DNA of 64,000 nt from Nocardioides sp. Soil805 (GTDB lineage: Bacteria; Actinomycetota; Actinomycetes; Propionibacteriales; Nocardioidaceae): NCBI RefSeq assembly GCF_001429625.1, contig NZ_LMSU01000001.1, positions 2,044,003 to 2,108,002 of the forward strand, written 5' to 3'. Below, piece after piece: positions 36,379 to 44,831 of the stretch. The notes under the pieces were generated by a model. The model ran no database searches. It was not told the origin of the DNA and worked only from the letters and a program-made list of their open reading frames with translations. A program made the position numbers and the translations under genes. The first letter of the stretch is position 1, and every line of letters starts with the position of its first letter.

Positions 36379-37704
36379 ATGGGAGCGGAATGGGTGGCGA
36401 TCATCGCGTTGGTCGCCTTGTTCGTCGTGGGCACGTTGTTGCCCATCAACATGGGGGCGCTGGCGTACGTCGCGGCGTGGTTCGTCGGCATGTACGCCCT
36501 CGACCTGGACGAGAAGGAGATCCTCAGCGGGGTCAGCGGTGACCTGATCCTCACCCTGATCGGGGTCACGTACCTGTTCGCCATCGCGCGCAACAACGGG
36601 ACGGTCGACCTCATCGTGCGCACCGCGGTCAAGGCCGTCGGGGGTCGCGTGGCGCTCATCCCGTGGGTGATGTTCGCGGTGACCGCCGTGCTGACGGGCA
36701 TCGGTGCCGTCAGCCCGGCCGCCTGCGCGATCATCGGCCCGATCGCCCTCGGCTTCGCCGGCCGCTACGGCATCAGCCCGCTGATGATGGGCATGTTCGT
36801 CGTGCACGGCGCCCAGGCCGGCGGCTTCTCCCCGATCAGCATCTACGGCGTCATCACCAACTCCGTCATGGAGGGCGCGGGGCTCCCCTCGAGCGAGATC
36901 ACCGTCTTCCTCGCCAGCCTGGTCGTCAACACCGTGATGGCCGCGATCCTCTTCGTGGTCCTCGGCGGACGCAAGCTGATGGCGATGCGGATCGACCCCG
37001 ACGACCCGGACACCCTCGACGAGGACCTGCACCGCGGCGGCGCGACCGTCCCGGCCCGCGGCTACGGCACCTCGATCCCCACGGGCACGCAGGCCGTCGG
37101 CGTCCGCCGCGACCAGCTGCTCACCCTCGTCGCGTTCGTCGCGGTCGCGCTCGTGGCCCTGATGTTCGACAAGAACATCGGCTTCGTCTCGATCACGGCC
37201 GCCGTCATCCTGGCGATGCTGGCGCCCCAGGAGCACAAGGACGCGGTCAAGCAGATCGCCTGGCCCACCGTGCTGCTCGTGGCCGGCATCAGCACCTACG
37301 CGACCATCCTCACCACCGCGGGCTCCCCGGAGTTCGTCGGCAACTGGGCCGCCGGGCTCGGCGTCGCCGCCATCGGTGCGCTCGTCCTGTGCTACGTCGG
37401 CGGTGTCGTCTCGGCCTTCGCCTCGTCCACCGCGCTGCTGCCGGTGATCATCCCGATCGGGGTGCCGCTCATCGCCGACGGCGGCATCAACGCGGCGCTG
37501 TTCGTCGCGGCCCTCGCGGTCTCCTCGACCATCGTCGACGTCAGCCCGTTCTCCACCAACGGCGCCTTGATGCTGGCCAACAAGCCCGACTCCATCAGCG
37601 AGCCCGTCTACTACAAGCAGATCCTCACCTACGGCGTGATCGTCACGCTGGTCGGTCCGCTCGCCGTGTGGGCCGCGCTGGTCCTGCCCGGGTGGGGCTC
37701 GTGA
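36379..37704 (+). CDS. matC: MatC-type dicarboxylate (malonate) carrier
   Basis: 441 residues from ATG 36379 behind AGAAGGAG. It has 10-12 helices; the N-terminal part (IALVALFVVGTLLPINMGALAYVAAW, DLILTLIGVTYLFAIARNNGT) matches the dicarboxylate carrier MatC family, and AVSSTIVDVSPFSTNGALML near the end is a typical anion-transporter signature. Rhizobial MatC imports malonate; here malonate or another small dicarboxylate is likely. The stop overlaps the CoA-transferase start by four bases. Confidence 0.8.
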   Translation: MGAEWVAIIALVALFVVGTLLPINMGALAYVAAWFVGMYALDLDEKEILSGVSGDLILTLIGVTYLFAIARNNGTVDLIVRTAVKAVGGRVALIPWVMFAVTAVLTGIGAVSPAACAIIGPIALGFAGRYGISPLMMGMFVVHGAQAGGFSPISIYGVITNSVMEGAGLPSSEITVFLASLVVNTVMAAILFVVLGGRKLMAMRIDPDDPDTLDEDLHRGGATVPARGYGTSIPTGTQAVGVRRDQLLTLVAFVAVALVALMFDKNIGFVSITAAVILAMLAPQEHKDAVKQIAWPTVLLVAGISTYATILTTAGSPEFVGNWAAGLGVAAIGALVLCYVGGVVSAFASSTALLPVIIPIGVPLIADGGINAALFVAALAVSSTIVDVSPFSTNGALMLANKPDSISEPVYYKQILTYGVIVTLVGPLAVWAALVLPGWGS

Positions 37705-38873
37705 CCGGGCCCCTCGACGGGGTCCTGGTCGTCGACCTCTCCCGCGCGCTGGCCGGCCCGCACGCCACGATGATGCTGGGCGACCTCGGTGCCCGGATCG
37801 TCAAGGTCGAGGCGCCGGGCCACGGGGACGACACCCGGGGCTGGGGTCCGCCCTTCGTCGGGTCGCCGGAGGAGCGCCAGTCGACGTACTTCCTCTCGGC
37901 CAACCGCAACAAGGAGTCGATCGCCCTCGACCTCAAGGCGGACGCCGACCGCGAGCTGCTGCTGCAGCTCGTCGACCGCGCCGACGTGCTGGTCGAGAAC
38001 TTCCGGACCGGCGTGCTGGAGCGCCTGGGCCTCGGCATCGACTCGCTCCTCGAGCGCAACCCGCGTCTGGTCGTGCTGTCCATCACCGGTTTCGGCCACG
38101 ACGGCCCCGAGGGCGGGCGTGCCGGCTACGACCAGATCGCCCAGGGCGAGGCCGGCCTCATGTCGCTGACCGGGTCCGGACCCGACGACCCGCAGCGGGT
38201 CGGCGTACCGATCGGCGACCTGCTCGCCGGCATGTACGGCGCGTACGGCGTGCTCGCCGCGCTGCACGAGCGCTCGACCACCGGCCGCGGCCAGGTCGTG
38301 CGCACCTCGCTGCTGTCGGCCGTCGTGGGGGTGCACGCCTTCCAGGGCACCCGCTGGACGGTGGCCGGCGAGGTCGGCCGGGCGCAGGGCAACCACCACC
38401 CCTCGATCTCCCCCTACGGGCTCTTCCGCTGCCGGGAAGGCGCGGTGCAGATCGCGGTGGGCAGCGAGGGGCTGTGGCGTCGGCTGTGCGACGGCTTCGG
38501 GATCGACCCGGCCACGCCGGGCCTGGAGACCAACGGCGACCGCGTCAACGCACGCGAGCGCACCATCGAGGTCGTCGAGGCGGCCTTCGCCGACTGGGAC
38601 GCCGAGGCCCTGCTCGCCCGGCTCGCCGAGGTCGGCGTACCGGCCGGCAAGGTGCGGACCCTCGACGAGGTCTACGAGTGGGAGCAGACGCGCAGCCAGG
38701 GACTGCTGGTCGAGGTCGACCACGCGTCGCTCGGGCCGGTGACCCTGCCGGGTCCGCCGCTGCGCTTCTTCGACCCGTCGGGCAGCGAGACCACCCGCCG
38801 CGACCACGCCGCTCCGCCGCTGCTCGACCAGCACGGCGCCGCCGTGCGCGGCTGGCTGGAGGAGCAGGAGTGA
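37701..38873 (+). CDS. Class III (CaiB/BaiF) CoA-transferase
   Basis: 390 residues from GTG 37701 (GTGA overlap with matC). It moves CoA from an acyl-CoA donor to a free acid through an enzyme-aspartyl thioester. Family landmarks: LSRALAGPHATMMLGDLGARIVKVE, ENFRTGVLERLG, ITGFGHDGPEGGRAGYDQIAQ, and the catalytic aspartate in VPIGDLLAGMYG (residue 173). Set between a MatC carrier and a carboxyltransferase, it most likely forms the CoA ester of the imported acid, in place of the malonyl-CoA synthetase MatB found in classical mat operons. Confidence 0.88.
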   Translation: MTGPLDGVLVVDLSRALAGPHATMMLGDLGARIVKVEAPGHGDDTRGWGPPFVGSPEERQSTYFLSANRNKESIALDLKADADRELLLQLVDRADVLVENFRTGVLERLGLGIDSLLERNPRLVVLSITGFGHDGPEGGRAGYDQIAQGEAGLMSLTGSGPDDPQRVGVPIGDLLAGMYGAYGVLAALHERSTTGRGQVVRTSLLSAVVGVHAFQGTRWTVAGEVGRAQGNHHPSISPYGLFRCREGAVQIAVGSEGLWRRLCDGFGIDPATPGLETNGDRVNARERTIEVVEAAFADWDAEALLARLAEVGVPAGKVRTLDEVYEWEQTRSQGLLVEVDHASLGPVTLPGPPLRFFDPSGSETTRRDHAAPPLLDQHGAAVRGWLEEQE

Positions 38874-40333
38874 GCGCCGCGACCGCTCCGGAGTCCCGCC
38901 GCCGGTGGGGCGCCGAGGAGCTGCTGGACCTCGTGCTCGACGAGGGGTCCTGGCAGTCGTGGGACCGCCCCATCGACATCTCCGGCCACGACGAGGGCTA
39001 CCAGCGCGAGCTGCGGGCCGCGCGGGAGAAGGCGGGCACCGACGAGTCGGTCATCACCGGTCGCGGCCTGGTCCGCGGCCGGCCCGTGGCGGTGGTCGCC
39101 AACGAGTTCCGCTTCCTCGCCGGCTCGATCGGGCGGGACGCGGCGGGTCGCATCACTGCCGCCGTGCGCCGCGCGACGGCCGAGGGCCTGCCGCTCCTGG
39201 CCACCACGGCGTCGGGCGGCACCCGCATGCAGGAGGGAACGCCGGCGTTCGTCGAGATGGTCGAGATCACCCGGGCGATCGGGGCCCACAAGGCGGCCGG
39301 GCTGCCCTACCTCGTGCAGCTGCGCCACCCCACGACGGGCGGCGTCTATGCCTCGTGGGGCTCGCTGGGCCACGTGACGGTCGCCGAGCCCGGCGCGTTG
39401 GTGGGCTTCCTCGGCCCGAAGGTCTATGAAGCGCTCAACGGCGAGCCGTTCCCGGCGGGCGTCCAGCAGGCGGAGAACCTCGCCGCCAAGGGCGTCATCG
39501 ACGCCGTCGTCGCGGCCGAGCAGCTGCCCGAGCTCGTCGACCGGTCGCTGCGGGTGCTGCTCGACGCCCCCGAGCCGCCGTCACTGCCGCGCCGCGACCC
39601 CACGGCGCTGACCACCCGCACGGCGTGGGAGTCGGTCGGCATCACCCGCCTGCCCGGGCGGGCCGGGGTACGCGACCTGCTGCGGTACGGCGCCAGGGAC
39701 ACCCTGCGCCTGCGCGGCACCGACGAGGGGGAGCGCGACGAGACCGTGATCGTGGCGCTGACCCGGCTCGACGGCCAGCCGTGCGTGCTCGTCGGCCAGG
39801 ACCGGACCCGCCAGGACGCCGACCGGGCGATGGGACCGGCCGCGCTGCGGGAGGCCCGGCGCGCGATGAACCTCGCCGAGGAGCTCGGCCTGCCGCTCGT
39901 CACCGTGATCGACACCCCCGGCGCCGAGCTCTCGGTCTCCGCCGAGGAGCGGGCGGTGGCCGGGGAGATCGCCCGGTGCATCGCCACCATGACCCGGATG
40001 CGCGTGCCGACCCTCGCGGTGCTGCTGGGCCAGGGCTGCGGGGGCGGCGCGCTGGCGCTGCTGCCGGCCCGCCGGGTGCTGGCCGCGCAGCACGCGTGGC
40101 TCTCGCCGCTGCCGCCCGAGGGCGCCAGCGTCATCGTGCACGGCGACACCGCGCACGCCGAGGAGATGGCCACCCGTCAACAGGTCCGGGCGCTCGACCT
40201 CGCCGCCAACGGGACGGTGCACCGCATCGTCCCCGAGCGTGAGGACGACAGCGCCGAGTCCCTGGCCCGTGCCGTCGCGGCGGAGTGCGCCGCCATGCTG
40301 GTGAGCATGGGGGTCGAAGCCCGGCCGCGCTGA
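38870..40333 (+). CDS. Fused AccD-AccA-type carboxyltransferase without zinc finger
   Basis: 487 residues from GTG 38870 (GTGA overlap). The first half follows the beta subunit: PLLATTASGGTRMQEGTPAF (oxyanion hole), HPTTGGVYASWGSLGHVTVAEPGALVGFLG. The second half follows the alpha subunit: ALREARRAMNLAEELGLPLVTVIDTPGAELS and LLGQGCGGGALALLPARRVL, then PPEGASVIVHGD. The AccD zinc finger is missing and no biotin carboxylase, biotin carrier or phosphoribosyl-dephospho-CoA acyl carrier gene is present. It may decarboxylate the CoA ester made by the preceding enzyme, like the MdcD/MdcE pair of malonate decarboxylase, or borrow a carrier encoded elsewhere. Confidence 0.85.
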   Translation: MSAATAPESRRRWGAEELLDLVLDEGSWQSWDRPIDISGHDEGYQRELRAAREKAGTDESVITGRGLVRGRPVAVVANEFRFLAGSIGRDAAGRITAAVRRATAEGLPLLATTASGGTRMQEGTPAFVEMVEITRAIGAHKAAGLPYLVQLRHPTTGGVYASWGSLGHVTVAEPGALVGFLGPKVYEALNGEPFPAGVQQAENLAAKGVIDAVVAAEQLPELVDRSLRVLLDAPEPPSLPRRDPTALTTRTAWESVGITRLPGRAGVRDLLRYGARDTLRLRGTDEGERDETVIVALTRLDGQPCVLVGQDRTRQDADRAMGPAALREARRAMNLAEELGLPLVTVIDTPGAELSVSAEERAVAGEIARCIATMTRMRVPTLAVLLGQGCGGGALALLPARRVLAAQHAWLSPLPPEGASVIVHGDTAHAEEMATRQQVRALDLAANGTVHRIVPEREDDSAESLARAVAAECAAMLVSMGVEARPR

Positions 40334-40413
40334 CCGGGCGCTTCCTGGCCGCTGGGGCGTGCCGAGCGGGCGTTTCCTGGCCGCTGGGGGGTGCCGAGCG
40401 GGCGATTCCTGGC
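40332..40413 (+). repeat. Tandem-repeat array A (32-bp unit, 2.6 copies) at the operon's 3' end
   Basis: Units start at 40332, 40364 and 40396. The 18-base core GA[C/G]CGGGCG[C/T/A]TTCCTGGC is followed by a 14-base part CGCTGGGGCGTGCC or a close variant. The first base lies inside the TGA stop of the carboxyltransferase gene. The core is related to that of array B. Confidence 0.85.
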
Positions 40414-40417
40414 TTCG

Positions 40418-40456
40418 GTGTGGCTTCGGTGTCACCTGGTGGCACCGAAGCCACAC
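40418..40456. terminator. Terminator after the matC operon
   Basis: A perfect 14-bp stem, GTGTGGCTTCGGTG (40418-40431) and CACCGAAGCCACAC (40443-40456), with an 11-base loop, directly follows repeat array A and precedes the convergent SDR gene; it could serve both strands. Confidence 0.75.
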
Positions 40457-40509
40457 CCAGTGGGTCGACCGGGAGTCCCGCCGACCTCGGCCCCTCGGTC
40501 TGAGGTCCG

Positions 40510-41481
40510 TCAGGCGAAGGCGTCCACGCCGGTGAGCTCGGCCGAGACCTGCCAGAGCCGGGCCGCCTGCTCAGGGTCGGTGGCCCAGTCGCGCACCCCA
40601 CGGCGCGCGCCGTCCTCGACGTACGACACGGCCACGTCGACGTCCTCGCAGTAGACCCCGCCCTTGCCCTCGAGCTGGGGTGAGGTCGCGGCCCACACCT
40701 GGGTGGCGGCGCCCTGCTCGGGCGTCTTGAACTCGGCGCGCGGCGTGCCGTCCTCGTCGAACCAGCCCATCGCGACCTGCTCCTCGCGGGGGAGGTGACG
40801 CTGGAGCGGGGTGAGGATCCCGCCGGGGTGCAGGGCGAAGGCGCGCACCCCCTTGCCGCGCTCGTGGGTCTGGCCGAGCCGGTCGAGGTGGACGGCGAAG
40901 AGCACGTTGGCGGTCTTGGCCTGGCCGTAGGCGGTCCACTTCTCGTAGCCCGACTCGAACATCAGGTCGTCCCAGCGGATGGGGCTGCTCAGGTGGCCCA
41001 TCGAGGAGACGCTCACGACCCGGGCGCCCGGCGCGAGTGCCGGCCACAGCCGGTTGACCATGGCGAAGTGGCCGAGGTGGTTGGTGGCGAGCTGGGCCTC
41101 CCAGCCCGGACCGACGCGGGTCTCGGGGCATGCCATGATGCCGGCGCTGTCGATGACCATGTCGAGCACGACACCGCTGGCCAGGATGCGGTCGGCGAAC
41201 GCCTCGACGCTGGTCAGGTCGCCGAGGTCGAGCGTCTCCACCGTGACGCCGTCGATGCCGGCGAGCGCCTCGGCGGCCGTCTCGGGACGACGCGCGGGGA
41301 CGATCACCGCTGCGCCGGCCTTCGCGAGCGCCCGCGTCGTCTCCAGCCCGATGCCGGAGTACCCGCCGGTCACCAGGGCGGTCCGGCCGGTCAGGTCGAT
41401 CCCGGCGAGCACCTCGTCGGCGGTGGTGTGGCGGTCGAAGCCCGAGCCGATCGGCTCCTGCGGGGTGGGGGTGTAGGTCAT
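40510..41481 (-). CDS. Short-chain dehydrogenase/reductase (retinol-dehydrogenase-like)
   Basis: 323 residues. Classical SDR motifs: cofactor loop TALVTGGYSGIG, NxxG equivalent ATNHLGHF, catalytic serine VVSVSSMGHL and YGQAK (Y-x-x-x-K). The ARR after the second strand favours NADP(H). The length and the C-terminal region resemble the light-dependent protochlorophyllide reductase/retinol dehydrogenase group. The substrate is unknown. Repeat array B fills the space between it and the upstream gene on the same strand. Confidence 0.87.
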   Translation of the reverse strand: MTYTPTPQEPIGSGFDRHTTADEVLAGIDLTGRTALVTGGYSGIGLETTRALAKAGAAVIVPARRPETAAEALAGIDGVTVETLDLGDLTSVEAFADRILASGVVLDMVIDSAGIMACPETRVGPGWEAQLATNHLGHFAMVNRLWPALAPGARVVSVSSMGHLSSPIRWDDLMFESGYEKWTAYGQAKTANVLFAVHLDRLGQTHERGKGVRAFALHPGGILTPLQRHLPREEQVAMGWFDEDGTPRAEFKTPEQGAATQVWAATSPQLEGKGGVYCEDVDVAVSYVEDGARRGVRDWATDPEQAARLWQVSAELTGVDAFA

Positions 41482-41503
41482 GTCCCGAACGTAGCCCGCT
41501 GCT

Positions 41504-41617
41504 GTCAGGAAGTGCCCGGTCGGCGGGATCGAGGTGTCAGGAAGTGCCCGGTCGGCGGGATCGAGGTGTCAGGAAGTGCCCGGTCGGCGGGATCGAGGTG
41601 TCAGGAAGTGCCCGGTC
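41504..41617 (-). repeat. Tandem-repeat array B (32-bp unit, 3.6 identical copies)
   Basis: Plus-strand units start at 41504, 41536, 41568 and 41600. Read on the minus strand the unit is the core GACCGGGCACTTCCTGAC plus ACCTCGATCCCGCC. It begins one base after the stop of the gene at 41619-43070 and ends 22 bases before the SDR start. Core and period match array A. The full copies are identical to one another, implying recent expansion. Confidence 0.9.
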
Positions 41618-41618
41618 G

Positions 41619-43070
41619 TCAGGTGCGGGCGCTCGCGTAGCCGAGCGCGGCGGCCAGCCCGAGGGCGCTGCGGGGCTCGTACGCCGCACGCCACAGGCCG
41701 CCGTGCACCGCGGCGTACGCCTCGTCCTGCCACGGGTGCTCGTGGACCGGCTGCTCGGTGCTGAGGTCGTGCACGAGCAGGGCCGCCATCAGCGTGTTGG
41801 CGGTGTCGGGCTCGAAGACCTCCACGCCGAAGCGGTGCGCCCCGGCGAAGGCGGCGGCGAGCGCGCGGTTCTTGACCACCGAACGGGTCCGGGTGGACGG
41901 GGCGACGTGGAAGGAGACCAGCTGGCCGTCGCGGCGGGCGACGGCGGCCCGCCAGCGCTGGATCCGCTTGGCCAGCGCGTAGTTGGGGCCCTGGACCGGC
42001 ACGATGGCGTCGCTGATGCCCGGGTCGGCGGCCGGCGGGTAGGCCCGGTGCAGCAGCCGGCCCCGCGTCGCCCAGCGCAGCGGCCGCCCGACCAGCTTGG
42101 CGGCGCCGGAGCGCTCGCGGTAGGCACGGGTGGAGTGCTCGACCGCCTCGCGGGGCACGGCGAAGGCGTCGGTCGGCGTGGCCAGGAAGGCCAGGGCGGT
42201 GTCCGGGCGCGCGGCGGTGAGCCGGGTGGCCAGCGCGTCGGCGGCGGCGGCGACGCGCACGTGGGTGGCGCCGTCGGCGTACAGGTAGTTGCCCAGCACC
42301 AGCCGCCCGTCGAGGCGGGCCAGCCAGTCGGAGACCGCGGGGACCTCGGCGAGCAGGTCCGCGCCGTACGACCCGTCCTCGGAGCCGGACGGGTCGAAGG
42401 GCGCGAGCAGGCGGCCGGCCCCGGCGCGGGCGGTGCGCTCCAGGCGCTCCCACAGGGCCTCGCGCGGGAGGTCCACGGCGGCCACGGTGGCGCCCCAGCG
42501 CAGCAGCGCGGCGAGCGGCCCCATCTCGGCGCCGGCGCCGAGCACCGCGACGGTGCGGCCCTCGAGCCGCAGCCACTCCGGGTGCTCGACGACCTCCCCG
42601 ACGGCCGCGGCCGCCGACGGCTCCAGCACCCCGCGCGCGACCCACTCCTCGAGCTGGGCGAGCAGGTCGGCGCCGCGCAGCTCGCGCCCGCGGTAGGTCA
42701 GGACCAGCTCGGCCTGCCGCTCGCCCTCGCCGAGGACCTCGTGGGTGCCGAGGGTGCGCACCGCGCGCGCGGTGGCCAGCGAGTCGAGCGGCTGCTCGGT
42801 CCCGTCCGGGGCCACGACGACGAGGGTGCGGCGTACGGCCTCGAGGCCGGCCTCGGCGATCGTCGTCCAGGCCTCGGGGGTGGCGATGCCTGCCTCGACG
42901 AGCCGGCGGAAGTGCAGCACGTAGCCGCTGCGCCAGGCCGTCTCCTGCTCGGCGCCGAGGGCCCCGACCGGGTCGACCGGGCGCAGGGCGGCGGCCACGA
43001 CGGCCCGGCCCGCCCGGGTGGTGCTGCGGCGGCCGTCGCTGTCGGCGGGGAAGGAGACTCCATGCGTCAT
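41619..43070 (-). CDS. Uncharacterised protein with Rossmann-like nucleotide-binding segment
   Basis: About 483 residues from ATG 43070. A dinucleotide-binding pattern GRTVAVLGAGAEMGPLAALLRWGATVAAVDLP lies at about 190-220. Other conserved-looking parts are WRSGYVLHFRRLVEAGIATPEAW near the start and GPNYALAKRIQRWRAAVARRDGQLVSFHVAP in the C-terminal third. No membrane helix. I do not recognise a characterised family. Divergent from the TetR gene 78 bases away, which may regulate it. Confidence 0.6.
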   Translation of the reverse strand: MTHGVSFPADSDGRRSTTRAGRAVVAAALRPVDPVGALGAEQETAWRSGYVLHFRRLVEAGIATPEAWTTIAEAGLEAVRRTLVVVAPDGTEQPLDSLATARAVRTLGTHEVLGEGERQAELVLTYRGRELRGADLLAQLEEWVARGVLEPSAAAAVGEVVEHPEWLRLEGRTVAVLGAGAEMGPLAALLRWGATVAAVDLPREALWERLERTARAGAGRLLAPFDPSGSEDGSYGADLLAEVPAVSDWLARLDGRLVLGNYLYADGATHVRVAAAADALATRLTAARPDTALAFLATPTDAFAVPREAVEHSTRAYRERSGAAKLVGRPLRWATRGRLLHRAYPPAADPGISDAIVPVQGPNYALAKRIQRWRAAVARRDGQLVSFHVAPSTRTRSVVKNRALAAAFAGAHRFGVEVFEPDTANTLMAALLVHDLSTEQPVHEHPWQDEAYAAVHGGLWRAAYEPRSALGLAAALGYASART

Positions 43071-43148
43071 GGACCCATCATGGCCGGACCCGGTCGGAGG
43101 CACGCCCGTCGCCCCGCGGCTACGGTGGAGGCCACGAGAGGAGCTGCG

Positions 43149-43886
43149 ATGCCGTCACCGGACGACGTGGAGGACGCGGACGCCGCGCTGGTCAAGGGTG
43201 ATGCCCCTCCCTCACGGCACACGCCGCTCGACCGCGGGCTGATCCTCGAGGCCGCGATCACCTTCATCGACGAGCAGGGCCTGCCGGGGCTGACGATGCG
43301 GCGGCTCGGCCAGGCGCTGGGCGTCGAGGCGATGGCGCTCTACCGCTACGTCGCCGGCAAGGAGGAGCTCCTCGACGGCGTCGTGGACCGCCTGGTCGAG
43401 GGGATGCGCACCGACGCCGAGGTCCTCGACAGCCCCAGCGACGGCTGGCAGGACTTCGTGCAAAGACTCGCCCACGGCGTACGACGGGTGGCGCTGGCGC
43501 ACCCGAAGGCGTTCCCGCTGGTCGCGTCCCGACCGCCCGAGGCGCCGTGGCTGCGACCGCCGCTGCGCAGCCTGGAGTGGGTGGAGGCCTTCCTGGTCGG
43601 ACTCGAGTCGGAGGGCTTCTCCGACGAGGCGGCGGTCGCGAGCTACCGCGCCTTCACCAGCTTCCTGCTCGGCCACCTGCTCCTAGAGGTGTCCACGCAC
43701 GGGGCTGACGTCGGCCCGCTCGACGTGCTGGAGGAGTCGTCCGAGCCGGGGCTGGAGGACTACCCCACGGTGAGCCGGCTGCGCCGCCAGCTCGCCCAGG
43801 ACCACGCCAACGTGGAGTTTGAGGAGGCGCTGGAGGAGCTGCTCAACCGGCTCGCGCAGGTCCGCCAGGAGGGCAACGCGGGCTGA
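43149..43886 (+). CDS. TetR family regulator with TetR-type C-terminal domain
   Basis: 245 residues from ATG 43149 behind GAGAGGAG. The helix-turn-helix is LTMRRLGQALGVEAMALYRYVAGKEELLDGVVDRL, and the C-terminal part (FPLVASRPPEAPW, SYRAFTSFLLGHLLLE) resembles the ligand domain of the tetracycline repressor group. About 30 extra residues, acidic, precede the DNA-binding domain. The divergent Rossmann-like gene is the obvious target candidate. Confidence 0.85.
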   Translation: MPSPDDVEDADAALVKGDAPPSRHTPLDRGLILEAAITFIDEQGLPGLTMRRLGQALGVEAMALYRYVAGKEELLDGVVDRLVEGMRTDAEVLDSPSDGWQDFVQRLAHGVRRVALAHPKAFPLVASRPPEAPWLRPPLRSLEWVEAFLVGLESEGFSDEAAVASYRAFTSFLLGHLLLEVSTHGADVGPLDVLEESSEPGLEDYPTVSRLRRQLAQDHANVEFEEALEELLNRLAQVRQEGNAG

Positions 43887-43977
43887 GCCCGTCCCGGGAG
43901 ACGGGGGGAGGACGCCACCCCTGAGGTGGCACCCCTAGGGCTGGGACCGCTAGGTGGTGGCGCCGGGCTGTGCTTGG

Positions 43978-43990
43978 TTTACAACGTAAA
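43978..43990. promoter_or_regulatory. Perfect palindrome before the MscS-like gene
   Basis: TTTAC-AAC-GTAAA is a perfect 5-3-5 inverted repeat 38 bases upstream of the ATG at 44028 and is strikingly A/T-rich for this DNA. It may be an operator or include the -10 element (TACAAC). Confidence 0.5.
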
Positions 43991-44027
43991 TCGATCCTCA
44001 CCACTCCCCGTTGGAGGCACCACCCTC

Positions 44028-44771
44028 ATGGAAGACACCCTTCAGGACGGCCTGCGCGATGGCGTCAGCACCGTCTCCGAGTTCCTGCCCAAGCTGCTGC
44101 TGTTCCTCGTCGTCCTCATCGTCGGCCTGCTCATCGCCAAGGGCATCGCCAAGGCCCTCAACGCGATCCTCGAGCGGGTCGGCTTCGACCGCGCCGTCGA
44201 GCGCGGCGGCATCAAGCGCGCGATGGCCAACTCGAAGATGGACGCCAGCGACGTGGTCGCCAAGCTCATCTACTACACGCTCGTGCTCTTCGTGCTGCAG
44301 CTCGCGTTCGGCGTCTTCGGCCCGAACCCGATCAGCGACCTGATCGAGCGGGTCATCACCTTCCTGCCGAGCCTGGTCGTCGCGATCATCATCGTCGTGG
44401 TCGCCTCGGCGATCGCCGCGGCCGTCAAGACCCTCATCGAGGGCACTCTCGGCGGGCTGTCCTACGGCCGGACCATCGCCAACATCGCGTCCGTGTTCAT
44501 CCTGTTCCTCGGCATCGTGGCCGCGCTCAACCAGGTCGGCGTCGCCACCACGGTGACCCTGCCGGTGCTGGTCGCGATCCTGGCCACCGTGGCCGGCGTG
44601 ATCATCGTCGGCGTCGGCGGCGGGCTGGTCCGTCCCATGCAGCAGCGCTGGGAGGGCTACCTCTCCACGGCCGAGCGGGAGGTGCCGCGCATCAAGCAGC
44701 ACGCCGCAGCGGCCCCGTCGGTGCAGGAGCAGGCCCGTCACCAGGCCCCCTGGGTCGACGACCGGGTCTGA
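44028..44771 (+). CDS. Small mechanosensitive-channel-related membrane protein
   Basis: 247 residues. Four to five helices: LLLFLVVLIVGLLIAKGIAKAL, IYYTLVLFVLQLAFGVFG, LPSLVVAIIIVVVASAIAAAV, IASVFILFLGIVAALNQVG and LPVLVAILATVAGVIIVGVGGGL. The repeated pattern of a hydrophobic helix followed by an amphipathic one (LNAILERVGFDRAVER) is that of the conserved TM-helix family seen at the N-terminus of some MscS channels; the beta domain of MscS is missing. A role in osmotic stress is plausible. GGAGG lies ten bases before the ATG. Confidence 0.72.
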   Translation: MEDTLQDGLRDGVSTVSEFLPKLLLFLVVLIVGLLIAKGIAKALNAILERVGFDRAVERGGIKRAMANSKMDASDVVAKLIYYTLVLFVLQLAFGVFGPNPISDLIERVITFLPSLVVAIIIVVVASAIAAAVKTLIEGTLGGLSYGRTIANIASVFILFLGIVAALNQVGVATTVTLPVLVAILATVAGVIIVGVGGGLVRPMQQRWEGYLSTAEREVPRIKQHAAAAPSVQEQARHQAPWVDDRV

Positions 44772-44792
44772 GCACCACCCGCCCGCACGCCG

Positions 44793-44825
44793 CAGCCCCC
44801 GTCCCCCCAGTGGGGGCGGGGGCTG
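44793..44825. terminator. Bidirectional terminator
   Basis: CAGCCCCCG and CGGGGGCTG form the outer 9-bp stem, with an inner CCCCC/GGGGG stem across a one-base bulge. It sits between the convergent MscS-like and FHA genes. Confidence 0.75.
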
Positions 44826-44831
44826 TGCCGT

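Noticed and set aside
41504-41617. CRISPR array
   Set aside because: The 32-bp units are identical end to end, with no variable spacers, and no cas genes are present. The same applies to arrays A and C.
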